DNA of 64,000 bases from an uncultured Bacteroidia bacterium. GTDB taxonomy: Bacteria > Bacteroidota > Bacteroidia > Bacteroidales > UBA932. The stretch spans positions 1 through 64,000 of the forward strand of contig CADAND010000004.1 of NCBI GenBank assembly GCA_902789245.1, read 5' to 3'. Within the stretch, counting starts at the first letter, position 1, and every line of letters begins with the position of its first letter. Both the position numbers and the translations under genes were made by a program. The notes below the pieces were generated by a model. That model searched no databases. It was not told the DNA's origin and saw nothing but the letters and a program-made list of their open reading frames with translations. Below, one piece after another: positions 31,452 to 46,568 of this stretch.

Positions 31452-31895
31452 ATGGCAAAAGAAGTTACCGGATTCATTAAGCTCCAAATCAAAGGCGGAG
31501 CTGCCAATCCTGCACCTCCGGTAGGACCTGCACTCGGTTCCAAAGGCTTGAACATCATGGATTTCTGCAAGGCTTTCAATGCAGCCACGCAGGCCCAGGC
31601 TGGCAAGACCCTTCCCGTTGTCATCACGGTCTACTCCGATAAGTCCTTCACCTTCGAAGTCAAGCAGCCGCCTGTGGCTGTGTCCCTGAAAGAAGCCGCC
31701 AAGATCGACAAGGCTTCCGGCGAGCCGAACCGCAAGAAGGTCGCCTCCATCACCTGGGACCAGGTCAAAGCGATTGCCGAAGGCAAGATGCCGGACCTCA
31801 ACTGCTTCACCCTCGCATCTGCGATGCGCATGGTGGCAGGTACCGCAAGAAGCATGGGTATCACCGTCACGGGTGAGTTCCCTGAGAACCTTTAA
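31452..31895 (+). CDS. rplK: 50S ribosomal protein L11
   Basis: A 147-residue L11, part of the GTPase-associated centre of the large subunit. [20 protein letters not shown] (about 10-29) is the conserved N-terminal loop, and the C-terminal RNA-binding domain ends [16 protein letters not shown]. It is the first ribosomal gene of the rplKAJL-rpoBC block. Confidence 0.98.
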   Translation: MAKEVTGFIKLQIKGGAANPAPPVGPALGSKGLNIMDFCKAFNAATQAQAGKTLPVVITVYSDKSFTFEVKQPPVAVSLKEAAKIDKASGEPNRKKVASITWDQVKAIAEGKMPDLNCFTLASAMRMVAGTARSMGITVTGEFPENL

Positions 31896-31909
31896 TATCG
31901 ACACGCATT

Positions 31910-32617
31910 ATGGCAACATTGACTAAGAATCAGAAAGCAGTTGCTGAGAAGTTCGATTCTCACAAGCTGTATCCGCTCGCTGAGGCGTGCCAGGTGGTAA
32001 AGGATATTACGTTCACCAAATTCGATGCAACCGTCGAGCTCTCCGCGAACCTCGGTGTTGACCCTCGTAAGGCCAACCAGATGATCCGTGGCGTGGTCAC
32101 CCTTCCGAACGGAACGGGTAAGGTGGTGCGCGTCCTCGCCCTCTGTACTCCCGACAAGGAGAACGAGGCCAAGGAAGCCGGCGCCGACTACGTGGGCCTG
32201 GACGATTATATCGAGAAGATCAAGGGTGGCTGGACGGACGTTGACGTCATCGTCTGTACGCCTTCCGTGATGGCCAAGGTGGGTGCCCTGGGTAAAGTCC
32301 TCGGTCCCCGCGGCCTCATGCCGAACCCCAAGACCGGTACGGTCACCATGGAGATCGGCGCTGCCGTCAAGGCTTCCAAGGCCGGTAAGATTGACTTCAA
32401 GGTCGACAAGACCGGTATTGTTCATACGGGCATCGGCAAGGCTTCCTTCAGCGCCCAGCAGCTTTACGAGAACGCCGCGGAGGTGCTCAACGCCATCGCG
32501 AAACTCAAGCCGCAGGCCCTCAAGGGTACCTACATGAAGAGCGCAGCCCTGTGCTCTACCATGAGCGCCGGTGTTAAAATCGATCTCAAGGCATTCCTCT
32601 CCAAAGGTGCTGAGTAA
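31910..32617 (+). CDS. rplA: 50S ribosomal protein L1
   Basis: A 235-residue L1 of the mobile L1 stalk. The signature [20 protein letters not shown] lies at about 124-143. L1 represses translation of the L11-L1 message in many bacteria by binding its leader; that would apply here by family knowledge but no binding site was identified. Confidence 0.98.
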   Translation: MATLTKNQKAVAEKFDSHKLYPLAEACQVVKDITFTKFDATVELSANLGVDPRKANQMIRGVVTLPNGTGKVVRVLALCTPDKENEAKEAGADYVGLDDYIEKIKGGWTDVDVIVCTPSVMAKVGALGKVLGPRGLMPNPKTGTVTMEIGAAVKASKAGKIDFKVDKTGIVHTGIGKASFSAQQLYENAAEVLNAIAKLKPQALKGTYMKSAALCSTMSAGVKIDLKAFLSKGAE

Positions 32618-32629
32618 AAATTCAATATT

Positions 32630-33271
32630 ATGAAAAAAGAAGCAAAAGGTCAAATTATTGAAAGCATCTCAGCGCAGCTTCAGCAGTATCCTAATTTCTA
32701 CATTACCGATATTGCCGGGCTGAATGCTGGACAGACGAGCAAGCTCCGTCGTGAGTGCTTCAACGAAGGCATTGTCCTGAGCGTTGTCAAGAATACCCTC
32801 TTCGCCCACGTCCTGAAGGGCCTGGAGAACGAAGAGATCAAGACCCTGTCCGAGACCCTGGTCGGCAACACCGCCATCATGTACACGAACGTCCCGTCCG
32901 CGCCTGGTAAGCTCATCAAGAAGCTCCAGCGCGAAGGCTTCGCCAAGCCTGTCGTCAAGGGCGCTTATGTGCAGGATTGCGTCTTCATCGGCGCTGACAA
33001 ACTCGACCAGCTCGCCTCCATCAAGACCCGCGAAGAGCTCATCGGCGATATCATCGCCCTCCTCCAGAGCCCGATCCAGCGCGTCATCGGCGGTCTCGAG
33101 AACGCATCCGAGGGCAAGGCGGACGACGAGAAGATCGCGTCCGCAAAGCCCGCAGCCGCCGCTGCTCCGGCCGCCGAGCCGGCACCGGCCGCTGAGGCTC
33201 CTGCAGCAGAAGCTGCACCCGCTCCCGCAGAAGAGGCTGCCCCGGCAGCTGAGGCTCCTGCAGCAGAATAA
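32630..33271 (+). CDS. rplJ: 50S ribosomal protein L10 with Ala/Pro/Glu tail
   Basis: A 213-residue L10, which anchors the L7/L12 stalk. Residues 1-170 follow the family ([20 protein letters not shown] near 23-42). The last roughly 40 residues are a low-complexity tail of repeated AAEAPAAE-type units, not found in classical L10 (about 165-175 residues). The tail follows the helix that binds L12 dimers, so it may affect stalk assembly. It resembles acidic Ala/Pro-rich tails seen in some other high-GC lineages. Confidence 0.95.
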   Translation: MKKEAKGQIIESISAQLQQYPNFYITDIAGLNAGQTSKLRRECFNEGIVLSVVKNTLFAHVLKGLENEEIKTLSETLVGNTAIMYTNVPSAPGKLIKKLQREGFAKPVVKGAYVQDCVFIGADKLDQLASIKTREELIGDIIALLQSPIQRVIGGLENASEGKADDEKIASAKPAAAAAPAAEPAPAAEAPAAEAAPAPAEEAAPAAEAPAAE

Positions 33272-33303
33272 GCAAAATATTAACAATTAAAAATTATAAA
33301 ATT

Positions 33304-33678
33304 ATGGCAGATGTTAAAGCCCTTGCAGAAGAGTTGGTTAACCTTTCTGTAAAAGACGTTCAGGAACTTGCAAAGATCCTCAAGGAAGAGTATGGTATCG
33401 AGCCTGCAGCCGCCGCTGTGGTCGTCGCCGCTGAGGGTGGTGCCGCCGGTGCCGCCGAGGCTGAGCAGACTGAGTTCGACGTCATCCTCAAGAATGCCGG
33501 TCAGGCCAAGCTCAATGTGATCAAGGTCGTGAAGACTGAGCTCGGTCTCGGTCTGAAGGAAGCGAAGGATCTCGTTGACGGTGCCCCGTCCACGGTGAAA
33601 GAGAAGATTTCCAAGGCAGAGGCCGAGGCCCTCAAGGCTGCTCTTGAGGAAGCCGGCGCTGAGGTTGAGATTAAATAA
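33304..33678 (+). CDS. rplL: 50S ribosomal protein L7/L12
   Basis: A 124-residue L7/L12 of normal length. It has the N-terminal dimerisation domain, an Ala/Gly-rich hinge near residues 36-52, and the C-terminal domain with [20 protein letters not shown] that contacts translation GTPases. A strong hairpin follows before rpoB. Confidence 0.98.
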   Translation: MADVKALAEELVNLSVKDVQELAKILKEEYGIEPAAAAVVVAAEGGAAGAAEAEQTEFDVILKNAGQAKLNVIKVVKTELGLGLKEAKDLVDGAPSTVKEKISKAEAEALKAALEEAGAEVEIK

Positions 33679-33710
33679 CTCCAACCTCTCCCTGCTTTCG
33701 GGGACAAACA

Positions 33711-33747
33711 GGTTTAGAGCCGGGATAATAGGCTCTAAACCTTTTTT
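33711..33747 (+). terminator. attenuator between rplL and rpoB
   Basis: An 11-bp perfect stem GGTTTAGAGCC / GGCTCTAAACC with loop GGGATAATA and six T after it. A partial terminator at this place is known in other bacteria to lower rpoBC relative to ribosomal protein output; that role is inferred here. Confidence 0.88.
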
Positions 33748-33794
33748 CCGTATTTAAGTTTTTCTTTCATTTCCAACGTTTCCATCGGCAGAAT

Positions 33795-36700
33795 ATGTCA
33801 AAAAAGGCAACAAACAAGCGTATTAACTTCGCAACATCCAAGATCCTGGAGTATCCGGACCTGCTGGAGGTGCAACTCAAGTCCTTCAAGGACTTCTTCC
33901 AGCTGGAGACTACGCCGGAGAACCGCAAGAACGAAGGCCTTTATCAGGTATTCCAGGAGATCTTCCCGATTGAGGATACGAGGAACAACTACAAGCTTGA
34001 GTTCATCGATTACTTTATCGATCCTCCGAAGTATTCCATCGAGGAGTGCCTGCAGCGCGGTCTGACCTACAACGTCCCGCTCAAGGCAAAACTCCGCCTT
34101 TCGTGCACGGATCCGGAGCATGAAGACTTCGACACCCGCGTGCAGGACGTCTATCTCGGGGACATTCCCTACATGACGCCCGCCGGTACGTTCGTGATCA
34201 ACGGATCCGAGCGTATCATCGTGTCCCAGCTCCACCGCTCCCCGGGCGTGTTCTTCGACCAGAGCATGCACGCCAACGGCACGAAGCTCTATTCCGCCCG
34301 CATTATCCCCTTCAAGGGATCCTGGATCGAGTTCGCAACCGACATCAACAACGTGATGTATGCGTACATCGACCGCAAGAAGAAACTGCCCGTGACCACG
34401 CTCCTGCGTGCGATCGGTTACAACGCGGACAAAGACATCATCGATATCTTCGACCTGGCCGACGAGATCGAGGTGACGCCCGAGAACCTGGAGGCCGGCA
34501 AGGGCCGCAAGCTCGCCAACAACGTGCTGAAGACCAAGTTCGAGGACTTCATCGACGAGGACACCGGCGAGGTGACTCCGGTCGAGCGTATCGAGATCAT
34601 CGTCAACCGTGGCGAGATTCTCGACGACAATACCATCGAGGCCATCCTCGAAGCCGATGAGAAGAGCATCCTCCTGCAGAAGGACGAGGTGGGCTCCAAC
34701 GAGTACGCCATCATCTTCAACACCCTGCAGAAGGATCCTACCAACACCGAACTCGGCGCTGTCAACTATATCTACAAACAGCTCCGCAACTCAGAACCGC
34801 CGGATGAGAGCACGGCCCGCGACGTCATCGACAAGCTCTTCTTCTCCGAGAAGAGATACGACCTGGGCAATGTCGGCCGCTTCCGCCTCAACAAGAAGCT
34901 CGGCCTGACCATCGCTCCGGACGTGCGCGTTCTGACCAACACCGACATCATCGAGATCATCAAGTATCTCATCCAGCTGATCAATTCCAAGGCCGCGGTC
35001 GACGATATCGACCACCTGTCCAACCGCCGTGTCCGCACGGTCGGCGAGCAGCTGGCCAACCAGTTCAGCGTGGGTCTGAGCCGTATGGCCCGCACCATCC
35101 GCGAGCGCATGAACGTACGCGACAGCGAGCAGTTCAACCCGATCGACCTGATCAACGCGAAGACGCTCTCTTCCGTGATTAACTCGTTCTTCGGCACGAG
35201 CCAGCTGTCCCAGTTCATGGACCAGACCAACCCGCTGGCGGAGATCACCCACAAGCGTCGTCTTTCCGCTCTCGGCCCCGGTGGTCTGAGCCGCGACCGC
35301 GCGGGCTTCGAAGTCCGTGACGTGCACTACACGCACTACGGCCGCCTCTGCCCGATCGAGTCCCCGGAAGGTCCGAACATCGGTCTGATCTCCTCCCTGT
35401 GCGTCTATGCCCGCATCGACGCGCTCGGATTCATCGAGACCCCGTACCGTGACGTCAAGGACGGCAAGGTGGACCTGACGGCCGCCGGTTGCCACTACAT
35501 GAGCGCCGAGGAGGAGGAGAACAAGCTCGTCTCCCTGGCCAACGTCCGCATGGACAACGACGGCAACATCCTCGAAGACCGCATCCAGTGCCGCCTCGAG
35601 GCTGACTTCCCGGTGGTCACGAAGGAAGAGGTCAACTATATGGACGTCGCCCCGAACCAGATGGCTTCGGTCGCGGCCTCCCTCATCCCGTTCCTGGAGC
35701 ACGACGATGCGCACCGCGCCCTCATGGGTGCGAACATGATGCGCCAGGCCGTTCCCCTTCTCAAGCCGGAGTCCCCGATCGTGGGTACCGGCCTGGAGGA
35801 GCGCGTCTGCCTGGATTCCCGCACCCAGTTCATCGCCGAGCGCAAGGGCGAGGTGACCTACGTCGACGCCAACGAGATCCGCATCCGCTACGAGCAGACC
35901 GACGACGAGAAATTCGTCAGCTTCTCCCCGGAGGAGACGGTCTACAAGCTCCCTATCTACCGCAGGACCAACCAGAGCACCACGATCTGCCTCTCGCCTA
36001 TCGTTTCGAAGGGCGACAAGGTGGAGAAGGGCCAGGTGCTGACCCAGGGTTACGCCTCCCAGAACGGCGAGCTCGCCCTCGGCCGCAACCTGATGGTCGC
36101 GTTCATGCCTTGGAAGGGCTACAACTATGAGGATGCCATCGTGCTCTCCGAGGAGATGGTGAAGTGGGATGTCCTCACTTCCATCCACGTGGACGAGTAC
36201 CTCACCGAAGTCCGCGACACCAAGCGCGGCATGGAGGAGCTCACCTCCGACATTCCGAATGTCAGCGAGGACGCCACCAAGAACCTCGGCGAGGACGGTA
36301 TCGTCCGCATCGGCGCGCACATCGAGCCGGGCGACATCATGATCGGTAAGATCACCCCGAAGGGTGAGAGCGATCCGTCCCCGGAGGAGAAGCTCCTCAA
36401 GGCCATCTTCGGCGACAAGGCCGGCGATGTCAAGGACGCTTCCCTCAAGGCCAACCCGTCCCTGAGCGGTACGGTCGTCGGCACGGCCCTCTATGCCAAG
36501 CTCTCCAAGGAGAGCGGCAAGAAGAGCCAGGCCAAGAACGACCAGAAGACCCGTCTGGAGATGCGTCAGGCCGAGTTCGACCGCAAGGCCGAGAAGCTTT
36601 ACGCCGACTTCATCCAGAAGCTCGTGATCCTCACGAAGAACCGCAAGAGCGCCGGTATCTCCGACCTCTACGGCGTGGAGATCATCCCGAAGGACAAGAA

Positions 36701-37616
36701 GATCACCACCGAGATGCTCAAGAGCATCGACTATACCAACATCACGTCCGCCAAGTGGACGACCGACAAGGACGCCAACCTGCTGATCCGCGACCTGATC
36801 AACAACTACTGCATCGCCCTCAAGACCGAGCAGGCGATCTGCAAGCGTGAGATGGACAAGATCAAGGTGGGCGACGAGCTCCCGAACGGCGTGATGCAGC
36901 TTGCCAAGGTGTACATCGCCAAGAAGCGCAAGATCACGGTCGGTGACAAGATGGCCGGCCGCCACGGCAACAAGGGTATTGTGGCCAAGATCGTCCGCCA
37001 GGAGGATATGCCGTTCCTCGAGGACGGTACCCCCGTGGATATCGTGCTGAACCCGCTCGGCGTGCCTTCCCGAATGAACCTCGGACAGATCTACGAGACG
37101 GTCCTCGGTTGGGCTGGCGCCCGCCTGGGCCTGAAGTTCAGCACCCCGATCTTCGACGGTGCGAGCATCGACGAGATCTGCGCGTACACCGACAAGGCGG
37201 GTGTCCCCCGTTTCGGCAAGACCCGGCTTCGCGACGGTGGCACCGGCGATTACTTCGACCAGCCCGCGACCGTGGGTGTCATCTACATGATCAAGCTCGG
37301 CCACATGGTCGACGACAAGATGCACGCCCGTTCCATCGGTCCGTACTCCCTCATCACCCAGCAGCCGCTCGGCGGTAAAGCCCAGTTCGGTGGCCAGCGC
37401 TTCGGTGAAATGGAAGTCTGGGCGCTCGAGGCCTTCGGCGCAGCCAACGCCCTGCAGGAGATCCTGACCGTCAAGTCCGACGACGTCGTCGGACGGTCCA
37501 AGACTTACGAAGCGATTGTCAAGGGCGACCCGATGCCGCCCGCAGGCATCCCGGAGTCCCTCAATGTGCTCCTCCACGAACTCCGTGGTCTTGGTCTCAA
37601 GGTTACTTTGGATTAA
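33795..37616 (+). CDS. rpoB: RNA polymerase beta subunit
   Basis: A 1273-residue beta subunit. The rifampicin-binding region is seen as [15 protein letters not shown] and [14 protein letters not shown] (about 466-500), with no obvious resistance change. The C-terminal part has [20 protein letters not shown]. Length is normal for Bacteroidota. There is a short 22-base gap to rpoC and no promoter of the usual type in front, so expression probably depends on readthrough of the upstream attenuator. Confidence 0.98.
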   Translation: MSKKATNKRINFATSKILEYPDLLEVQLKSFKDFFQLETTPENRKNEGLYQVFQEIFPIEDTRNNYKLEFIDYFIDPPKYSIEECLQRGLTYNVPLKAKLRLSCTDPEHEDFDTRVQDVYLGDIPYMTPAGTFVINGSERIIVSQLHRSPGVFFDQSMHANGTKLYSARIIPFKGSWIEFATDINNVMYAYIDRKKKLPVTTLLRAIGYNADKDIIDIFDLADEIEVTPENLEAGKGRKLANNVLKTKFEDFIDEDTGEVTPVERIEIIVNRGEILDDNTIEAILEADEKSILLQKDEVGSNEYAIIFNTLQKDPTNTELGAVNYIYKQLRNSEPPDESTARDVIDKLFFSEKRYDLGNVGRFRLNKKLGLTIAPDVRVLTNTDIIEIIKYLIQLINSKAAVDDIDHLSNRRVRTVGEQLANQFSVGLSRMARTIRERMNVRDSEQFNPIDLINAKTLSSVINSFFGTSQLSQFMDQTNPLAEITHKRRLSALGPGGLSRDRAGFEVRDVHYTHYGRLCPIESPEGPNIGLISSLCVYARIDALGFIETPYRDVKDGKVDLTAAGCHYMSAEEEENKLVSLANVRMDNDGNILEDRIQCRLEADFPVVTKEEVNYMDVAPNQMASVAASLIPFLEHDDAHRALMGANMMRQAVPLLKPESPIVGTGLEERVCLDSRTQFIAERKGEVTYVDANEIRIRYEQTDDEKFVSFSPEETVYKLPIYRRTNQSTTICLSPIVSKGDKVEKGQVLTQGYASQNGELALGRNLMVAFMPWKGYNYEDAIVLSEEMVKWDVLTSIHVDEYLTEVRDTKRGMEELTSDIPNVSEDATKNLGEDGIVRIGAHIEPGDIMIGKITPKGESDPSPEEKLLKAIFGDKAGDVKDASLKANPSLSGTVVGTALYAKLSKESGKKSQAKNDQKTRLEMRQAEFDRKAEKLYADFIQKLVILTKNRKSAGISDLYGVEIIPKDKKITTEMLKSIDYTNITSAKWTTDKDANLLIRDLINNYCIALKTEQAICKREMDKIKVGDELPNGVMQLAKVYIAKKRKITVGDKMAGRHGNKGIVAKIVRQEDMPFLEDGTPVDIVLNPLGVPSRMNLGQIYETVLGWAGARLGLKFSTPIFDGASIDEICAYTDKAGVPRFGKTRLRDGGTGDYFDQPATVGVIYMIKLGHMVDDKMHARSIGPYSLITQQPLGGKAQFGGQRFGEMEVWALEAFGAANALQEILTVKSDDVVGRSKTYEAIVKGDPMPPAGIPESLNVLLHELRGLGLKVTLD

Positions 37617-37638
37617 ATTGGTTTGAACGAAACGTAAT

Positions 37639-41892
<4,254 letters not shown>

Positions 41893-41912
41893 GGTTTACT
41901 CCTCTCTATAGA

Positions 41913-41946
41913 AGAAAGCCGACCCCCGCGGGCCGGCTTTCTTTAT
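41913..41946. terminator. bidirectional terminator between rpoC and lrp
   Basis: AAGAAAGCCGACCC / GGGCCGGCTTTCTTT stem, A-rich on one side and T-rich on the other, between convergent genes. It would stop transcripts from both directions; its end overlaps the lrp stop codon. Confidence 0.88.
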
Positions 41947-42407
41947 CTTACCGGGACGGCGTGGGTGTTCTTGACTTCGCCCATGACGAAGGAGCTGTTC
42001 AGGCCGCCGATGCAGTCGAGTTCGCCCAGGATCCTCAGCACGAACTGCTGGTACTCCTTCATGCTGGAGACATAGACTTTCAGGAGAAAGTCGTAGTCGC
42101 CGGAGATGTTGTAGCATTCCCCGACTTCTTCCATATTCTGCACCGCCTCCATCAGGCGGCTGGCGTTCTCGAAAGTGTGCTGCTTCATCTTGATGTAGCA
42201 GAAGGCGATGAAGGAGCAGTCCAGCTTCTCCGCATCGAGCACGGCCACGTAGCCCTTGATGTAGCCCTGCTCGCGCAGGCGCTTGATGCGCTCGAAGACG
42301 GGCGTGGGAGATAAATGTACGCGCGCGGCGACCTGTTTGTTGGTCAGCGCGGCGTCTTCCTGCAGGATGCGCAGGATGGCGAGGTCGGTGGCGTCAAGTC
42401 CGCTCAT
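41943..42407 (-). CDS. Lrp/AsnC-family regulator
   Basis: A 154-residue transcription factor. The winged helix-turn-helix is at the start (LDATDLAILRILQEDAALTN, then VHLSPTPVFERIKRLREQGY), followed by the RAM ligand-binding domain. Such regulators sense amino acids. It is divergent from metY and adjoins a methionine/cysteine cluster, so it may control that cluster in response to a sulfur amino acid; this is inference from position. Confidence 0.92.
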   Translation of the reverse strand: MSGLDATDLAILRILQEDAALTNKQVAARVHLSPTPVFERIKRLREQGYIKGYVAVLDAEKLDCSFIAFCYIKMKQHTFENASRLMEAVQNMEEVGECYNISGDYDFLLKVYVSSMKEYQQFVLRILGELDCIGGLNSSFVMGEVKNTHAVPVR

Positions 42408-42516
42408 AGGGTCAAAAGTGTTTTATTCTTTCCGCTCCGCATAACTGCGCGCTTCTCGGAATGTTCGTTCTGTTTACACGGCAAATTTAGCAATATTCTC
42501 CAATTTTTAAAAAGTC

Positions 42517-42548
42517 TTTGGAAGATTATTCCAAACACCCGACCTTTG
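42517..42548 (+). promoter_or_regulatory. promoter of metY
   Basis: TTTG at 42517-42520, 20 bases, then GACCTTTG at 42541-42548 (one mismatch to TAnnTTTG). Transcription would begin near 42555. No SAM riboswitch-like fold was seen in the short leader, so control is more likely by a protein such as the adjacent Lrp. Confidence 0.6.
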
Positions 42549-42577
42549 CAACAGACAACAACAAAAACAAGAAGCAT

Positions 42578-43861
42578 ATGAGCACGAAAAACTACCATGT
42601 TGAGACGCTGGCCATCCATGTCGGCCAGGAGAACCCGGACCCCGCATCTGACGCCCGCGCCGTCCCTATTTACCAGACGACCTCTTATGTTTTCCATAAT
42701 TCCCAGCACGCAGCCGACCGCTTCGGCCTGCGCGACCCGGGCAATATCTACGGCCGGCTGACCAACTCCACCCAAGGTGTGTTCGAGGACCGCGTCGCCG
42801 CCCTCGAGGGTGGTGTAGCCGGCCTGGCGGTCGCGTCCGGCGCCGCCGCCATCACCTACGCCCTGCAGAACGTCCTGCAGAACGGCGACCACATCATCGC
42901 CGCAGACAACCTCTACGGTGGTTCCTACAACCTGATCACCCACACCCTCACGACACAGGGTGTAGAGAATACTATATTGAATGTCAATGATCTGAAAGCC
43001 CTCGAGGCTGCCATCCGGCCCAACACCAAAGTGATCTATGCCGAGACCTTCGGCAACCCGAACTCTGATGTCGCCGACTTCGAAGGCATTGCTGCCGTGG
43101 CGCACCGGCACGGGATCGTGTTCATCGTGGACAACACCTTTGCCCCTATCGTCATCCGACCGCTCGAGCATGGCGCCGACATCGTCGTCCACTCCGCGAC
43201 CAAGTTTATCGGCGGCCACGGCAGCTCCCTCGGAGGCGTGATCGTGGACGGCGGCAAGTTCGACTGGAAGGCGAACGCCGACAAGTACCCGACGCTCGCA
43301 AAACCCGATCCCAGCTATCACGGCGCCGTCTTCGCCGACGTGGCCGGCCCCGCCGCCTTCGTCACCCGCATCCGTGCCGTCCTGCTGCGCGACACCGGCG
43401 CCGCCATCAGCCCCTTCAACGCGTGGATTCTCCTCCAGGGCGTCGAATCCCTGCCGCTGCGCATCGAGCGCCACACGGAGAACGCCCTCAAGGTCGTCGA
43501 GTACCTGTCCAAGCACCCCAAAGTAGCGAAAGTCAACCACCCGGCCCTGCCCGAACACCACGACCACGCGCTGTACTGTCGCTATTTCCCGAAGGGAGCC
43601 GGCTCCATTTTCACTTTTGAGATCAAGGGCACGCAGGAAGACGCATGGCGTTTCATCGACAACCTGAAGATCTTCTCCCTGCTGGCCAACGTGGCCGATG
43701 TCAAGAGCCTGGTCATCCATCCCTACACCACCACCCACTCCCAGCTCAGCCCGGAAGAACTCGCCGAGCAGCACATCACCCCGACGACCATCCGCCTGTC
43801 GATCGGCGTGGAGCATGTGGACGACATCATCGCAGATCTCGAACAGGCGTTCAATGCATAA
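42578..43861 (+). CDS. metY: O-acetylhomoserine sulfhydrylase
   Basis: A 427-residue PLP enzyme of the Cys/Met metabolism family, joining O-acetylhomoserine with sulfide to give homocysteine. VPIYQTTSYVF is near the start, YGRLTNSTQGVFEDRVAALE follows, and the PLP lysine lies in HSATKFIGGHGSSLGG. The long C-terminal region with HPYTTTHSQLSPEEL is typical of MetY rather than MetB. The start at 42578 leaves a leader of about 23 bases after the predicted transcription start. cysK follows after 19 bases. Confidence 0.93.
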   Translation: MSTKNYHVETLAIHVGQENPDPASDARAVPIYQTTSYVFHNSQHAADRFGLRDPGNIYGRLTNSTQGVFEDRVAALEGGVAGLAVASGAAAITYALQNVLQNGDHIIAADNLYGGSYNLITHTLTTQGVENTILNVNDLKALEAAIRPNTKVIYAETFGNPNSDVADFEGIAAVAHRHGIVFIVDNTFAPIVIRPLEHGADIVVHSATKFIGGHGSSLGGVIVDGGKFDWKANADKYPTLAKPDPSYHGAVFADVAGPAAFVTRIRAVLLRDTGAAISPFNAWILLQGVESLPLRIERHTENALKVVEYLSKHPKVAKVNHPALPEHHDHALYCRYFPKGAGSIFTFEIKGTQEDAWRFIDNLKIFSLLANVADVKSLVIHPYTTTHSQLSPEELAEQHITPTTIRLSIGVEHVDDIIADLEQAFNA

Positions 43862-43880
43862 TTTTTTGTAACTTTACGAT

Positions 43881-44798
43881 ATGATATACCAGAACCTTAC
43901 CGACCTCATCGGGAACACCCCGCTCCTGGAGGTCTCCGGCCTGGAAGGCCAGCAGGCGCGCATCGCGCTCAAACTCGAAAAATACAACCCCGGCGGCAGC
44001 GTCAAGGACCGTATTGCCCTGGCGATGATCGAAGACGCAGAACAGAGCGGCACCCTCAAAGCCGGTGCCACCATCGTGGAGCCCACCAGCGGCAACACCG
44101 GCATCGGTCTGGCGTGGGTGGCCCGTGCCAAGGGGTACAAAACCATCCTTACCATGCCCGACACGATGAGTGTCGAGCGCCGCAACCTCCTCAAAGCCTT
44201 CGGCGCCGAGATCGTACTCACGCCCGGTGCAGAAGGCATGAAGGGGGCCATCGCAAAAGCAGAAGAAATCCGCCAGAACACTCCGGGCGCCGTGATCCTC
44301 GGGCAGTTTACTAACCTGGCCAACCCGGCCGCCCACGAGCGCACCACCGCCCAGGAGATCTGGCGAGACACTGACGGCCAGGTGGACATTTTCGTGGCCG
44401 GCATCGGAACGGGCGGTACCGTCAGTGGTACCGGCAAGGGCCTGAAGGCCCACAAAGCCAGCATCCAGGCCATCGGCGTGGAGCCCGCTTCCTCCGCCGT
44501 CATCACCACGGGCGTCCCCGGCAAGCATAAGATCCAGGGCATCGGCGCAGGCTTCGTCCCGCAGACCTTCTTGAAGGATTATGTCGACAACGTGCTCACC
44601 GTCACCGACGACGACGCCTTCGCCGGCGCCCGCCTGCTGGCCGACAAACTTGGACTGCTCGTCGGCATCTCCTCCGGCGCAGCCTTCAGCGCAGCCTATG
44701 CACTCGCGAAGAAACCGGAGAACAAGGGCAAACTCATCGTGGCCCTGCTCCCCGACACCGGCGAGCGCTACCTCTCCACGCCGCTGTTCGAGCGATAG
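43881..44798 (+). CDS. cysK: cysteine synthase
   Basis: A 305-residue PLP enzyme that makes cysteine from O-acetylserine and sulfide. The PLP lysine is in NPGGSVKDRIAL near residue 42, the substrate loop is EPTSGNTGIGLAW, and the phosphate loop is GIGTGGTVSGTGKGLK. It lies next to cysE, which makes its substrate, and a strong terminator follows. Confidence 0.96.
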   Translation: MIYQNLTDLIGNTPLLEVSGLEGQQARIALKLEKYNPGGSVKDRIALAMIEDAEQSGTLKAGATIVEPTSGNTGIGLAWVARAKGYKTILTMPDTMSVERRNLLKAFGAEIVLTPGAEGMKGAIAKAEEIRQNTPGAVILGQFTNLANPAAHERTTAQEIWRDTDGQVDIFVAGIGTGGTVSGTGKGLKAHKASIQAIGVEPASSAVITTGVPGKHKIQGIGAGFVPQTFLKDYVDNVLTVTDDDAFAGARLLADKLGLLVGISSGAAFSAAYALAKKPENKGKLIVALLPDTGERYLSTPLFER

Positions 44799-44826
44799 TA
44801 ATTCATATAGCCATAATCAGTTTCGG

Positions 44827-44860
44827 AAAGGAGCAGGCTTTTGGCCTGCTCCTTTTGTTT
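44827..44860 (+). terminator. cysK intrinsic terminator
   Basis: AAAGGAGCAGGC / GCCTGCTCCTTTT stem around a TTTT loop, followed by GTTT. It lies between the convergent genes cysK and cysE. Confidence 0.9.
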
Positions 44861-44883
44861 CGGGTATGACGGGAAGAGTCTTT

Positions 44884-45606
44884 TCAGATGCCGGCGCCGT
44901 CGGCGAAGAGCGGCTGCTCGGTCGCACGGGACTGCAGGATGCGCGACTGCGGCGGGACGTCGTGGGTGAGCCAGACGTTACCGCCGACTATGGTGTCGTG
45001 GCCGATGGTCACGCGTCCGAGGATGGTCGTATTGGCATAGACCGTCACATTGTCTTCCAGCACCGGGTGGCGCGGGACGTCCAGCGGACGGCCGTCCGGG
45101 TCGTATTTGAAATTCTTGGCGCCGAGGGTCACGCCCTGATAGAGCATCACATGGTTGCCGATCACGGTCGTGGCGCCAATCACCACGCCGGTGCCGTGGT
45201 CGATGGCGAAATATTCGCCGATCTGCGCGCCGGGATGGATGTCGATGCCGGTGGCCGAGTGGGCCATCTCCGTGAGCAGGCGCGGCGCCACGGGGATTTC
45301 CAGCCCCAGGAGTTCGTGCGCGGTGCGGTAGTGCAGCATCACCTTGATGCAAGGATAACAGAGCACCACCTCCGTGCGGTCCTCGACCGCGGGGTCGTTG
45401 TCCGCGATGGCTTCCACATCCGTGTGGAGCAGGCGGGCGATCTCCGGGATGCGCTCCATGAAGGCGTCGGCCTTCTTGTCGCCCGCGATCTTGCGGATCA
45501 CGCTCCGGATGCGCATGTAATCCAGCGCCCGGTCTTCCTGCCCGACGTACTCGGGGAAGACGACGCGGCGCATCAGCACCATCAGTTCAGTCAGCAATTC
45601 TTCCAT
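44884..45606 (-). CDS. cysE: serine O-acetyltransferase
   Basis: A 240-residue serine acetyltransferase, providing O-acetylserine for CysK. After a helical N-terminal part comes the left-handed beta-helix of hexapeptide repeats (HPGAQIGEYFAIDHGTGVVI, GATTVIGNHVMLYQGVTLGA). The histidine pair and GVVIGATT are as in the family. The end does not carry the classical terminal isoleucine-rich peptide of Escherichia coli CysE, but ends in Ile (ADGAGI), which may be enough to dock into CysK. A TATCTTTG box lies on the minus strand at 45611-45618. Confidence 0.93.
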   Translation of the reverse strand: MEELLTELMVLMRRVVFPEYVGQEDRALDYMRIRSVIRKIAGDKKADAFMERIPEIARLLHTDVEAIADNDPAVEDRTEVVLCYPCIKVMLHYRTAHELLGLEIPVAPRLLTEMAHSATGIDIHPGAQIGEYFAIDHGTGVVIGATTVIGNHVMLYQGVTLGAKNFKYDPDGRPLDVPRHPVLEDNVTVYANTTILGRVTIGHDTIVGGNVWLTHDVPPQSRILQSRATEQPLFADGAGI

Positions 45607-45610
45607 ACCC

Positions 45611-45648
45611 CAAAGATAGGAAGTATTGAGAGAAAATCACTATCTTTA
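45611..45648. promoter_or_regulatory. divergent -7 boxes for cysE and metF
   Basis: TATCTTTG on the minus strand (45611-45618) for cysE and TATCTTTA on the plus strand (45641-45648), one mismatch from the consensus, for metF. No good -33 elements were found. Confidence 0.45.
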
Positions 45649-45671
45649 CCCCCAGAAAGTTGTATTGCCTT

Positions 45672-46568
45672 ATGAAGCCGTTTCCCTCGCTTGAGATTGT
45701 TCCTCCCCTGAAGGGCATCACCAAAGTCGAGCTCCTGGACAGCATCCGCCCGTTCATGGAGTTCGGGCCGCGCTATATCAACGTGACCTGCCACCGCGAC
45801 GAATACGAATTCCGCGCAGAGCGGAACGGCGGCTACACGCGCCACCTGCTGCGCAAGCGCATCAGCCAGACCGCCGTCTGCGCGGCCGTGCAAGCCGCAT
45901 TTCCCGACGTGGAAGTGGTCCCGCACCTGATCTGCGGCGGTGCCAGCGCCGACCTCATCGAGGCGCAGCTGCAGGACTTCAAGTTCATGGGCATCCGCAA
46001 CATCCTCGTCCTGCGCGGCGACGCGCTGCCGGGCGAGAAGCGCTTCACGCCCGAGCCCGGCGGGTACGCGCGTGCCGGCGAACTGGTCGCGGCCATCCGC
46101 CGCTTCGAGGCGGCCAACGGCGGCGAGCGCCTGTTCGCACTGGGCGTGGGCGGCTATCCCGAGAAGCATTTCGAGTCTCCCAATCCCGAGACCGACATCC
46201 AATACCTCAAGGAAAAAGTCGACGCCGGCGCCGACCAGATCATCACCCAGATGTTCTTCGACAACGCCGTCTTCTACGATTTCGTGGCGCGCTGCCGCGC
46301 CGCGGGCATCACCATTCCGATCATCCCCGGCATCAAGCCGCTCTCATCCGCCCGGCAGGTGGACCTGCTGCCGGAGAGCTTTTCCATCGACATCCCCGTG
46401 GCACTGACCGCGGAGATCGCCGCGCATCCCGACAAGGCCTATGAAATCGGCCAGGAGTGGTGCAAGGCGCAGTGCCGCGACCTGCTCGCACACGGGGTCG
46501 AAGAAATCCACTTTTATACGATGGGGCGCAGCGACAATGTCATCAGCGTCCTGAAAGACTGCTTCTGA
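45672..46568 (+). CDS. metF: 5,10-methylenetetrahydrofolate reductase
   Basis: A 298-residue MetF that reduces methylenetetrahydrofolate to the methyl donor used by MetH. The barrel motifs NILVLRGDALPGE, DAGADQIITQMFFDN and IPIIPGIKPLSS are present. The ATG at 45672 was preferred over an upstream TTG. The stop codon overlaps the metH start (TGATG), so the two enzymes of methionine methylation are translationally coupled. Confidence 0.93.
   Translation: MKPFPSLEIVPPLKGITKVELLDSIRPFMEFGPRYINVTCHRDEYEFRAERNGGYTRHLLRKRISQTAVCAAVQAAFPDVEVVPHLICGGASADLIEAQLQDFKFMGIRNILVLRGDALPGEKRFTPEPGGYARAGELVAAIRRFEAANGGERLFALGVGGYPEKHFESPNPETDIQYLKEKVDAGADQIITQMFFDNAVFYDFVARCRAAGITIPIIPGIKPLSSARQVDLLPESFSIDIPVALTAEIAAHPDKAYEIGQEWCKAQCRDLLAHGVEEIHFYTMGRSDNVISVLKDCF

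Noticed and set aside
35194-35300. Rifampicin-resistance change in rpoB
   Set aside because: The cluster reads as in the usual sensitive sequence ([24 protein letters not shown]).
42408-42577. SAM or cobalamin riboswitch upstream of metY
   Set aside because: The leader after the likely start point is only about 23 bases, and no kink-turn, B12 box or pseudoknot pattern was seen.
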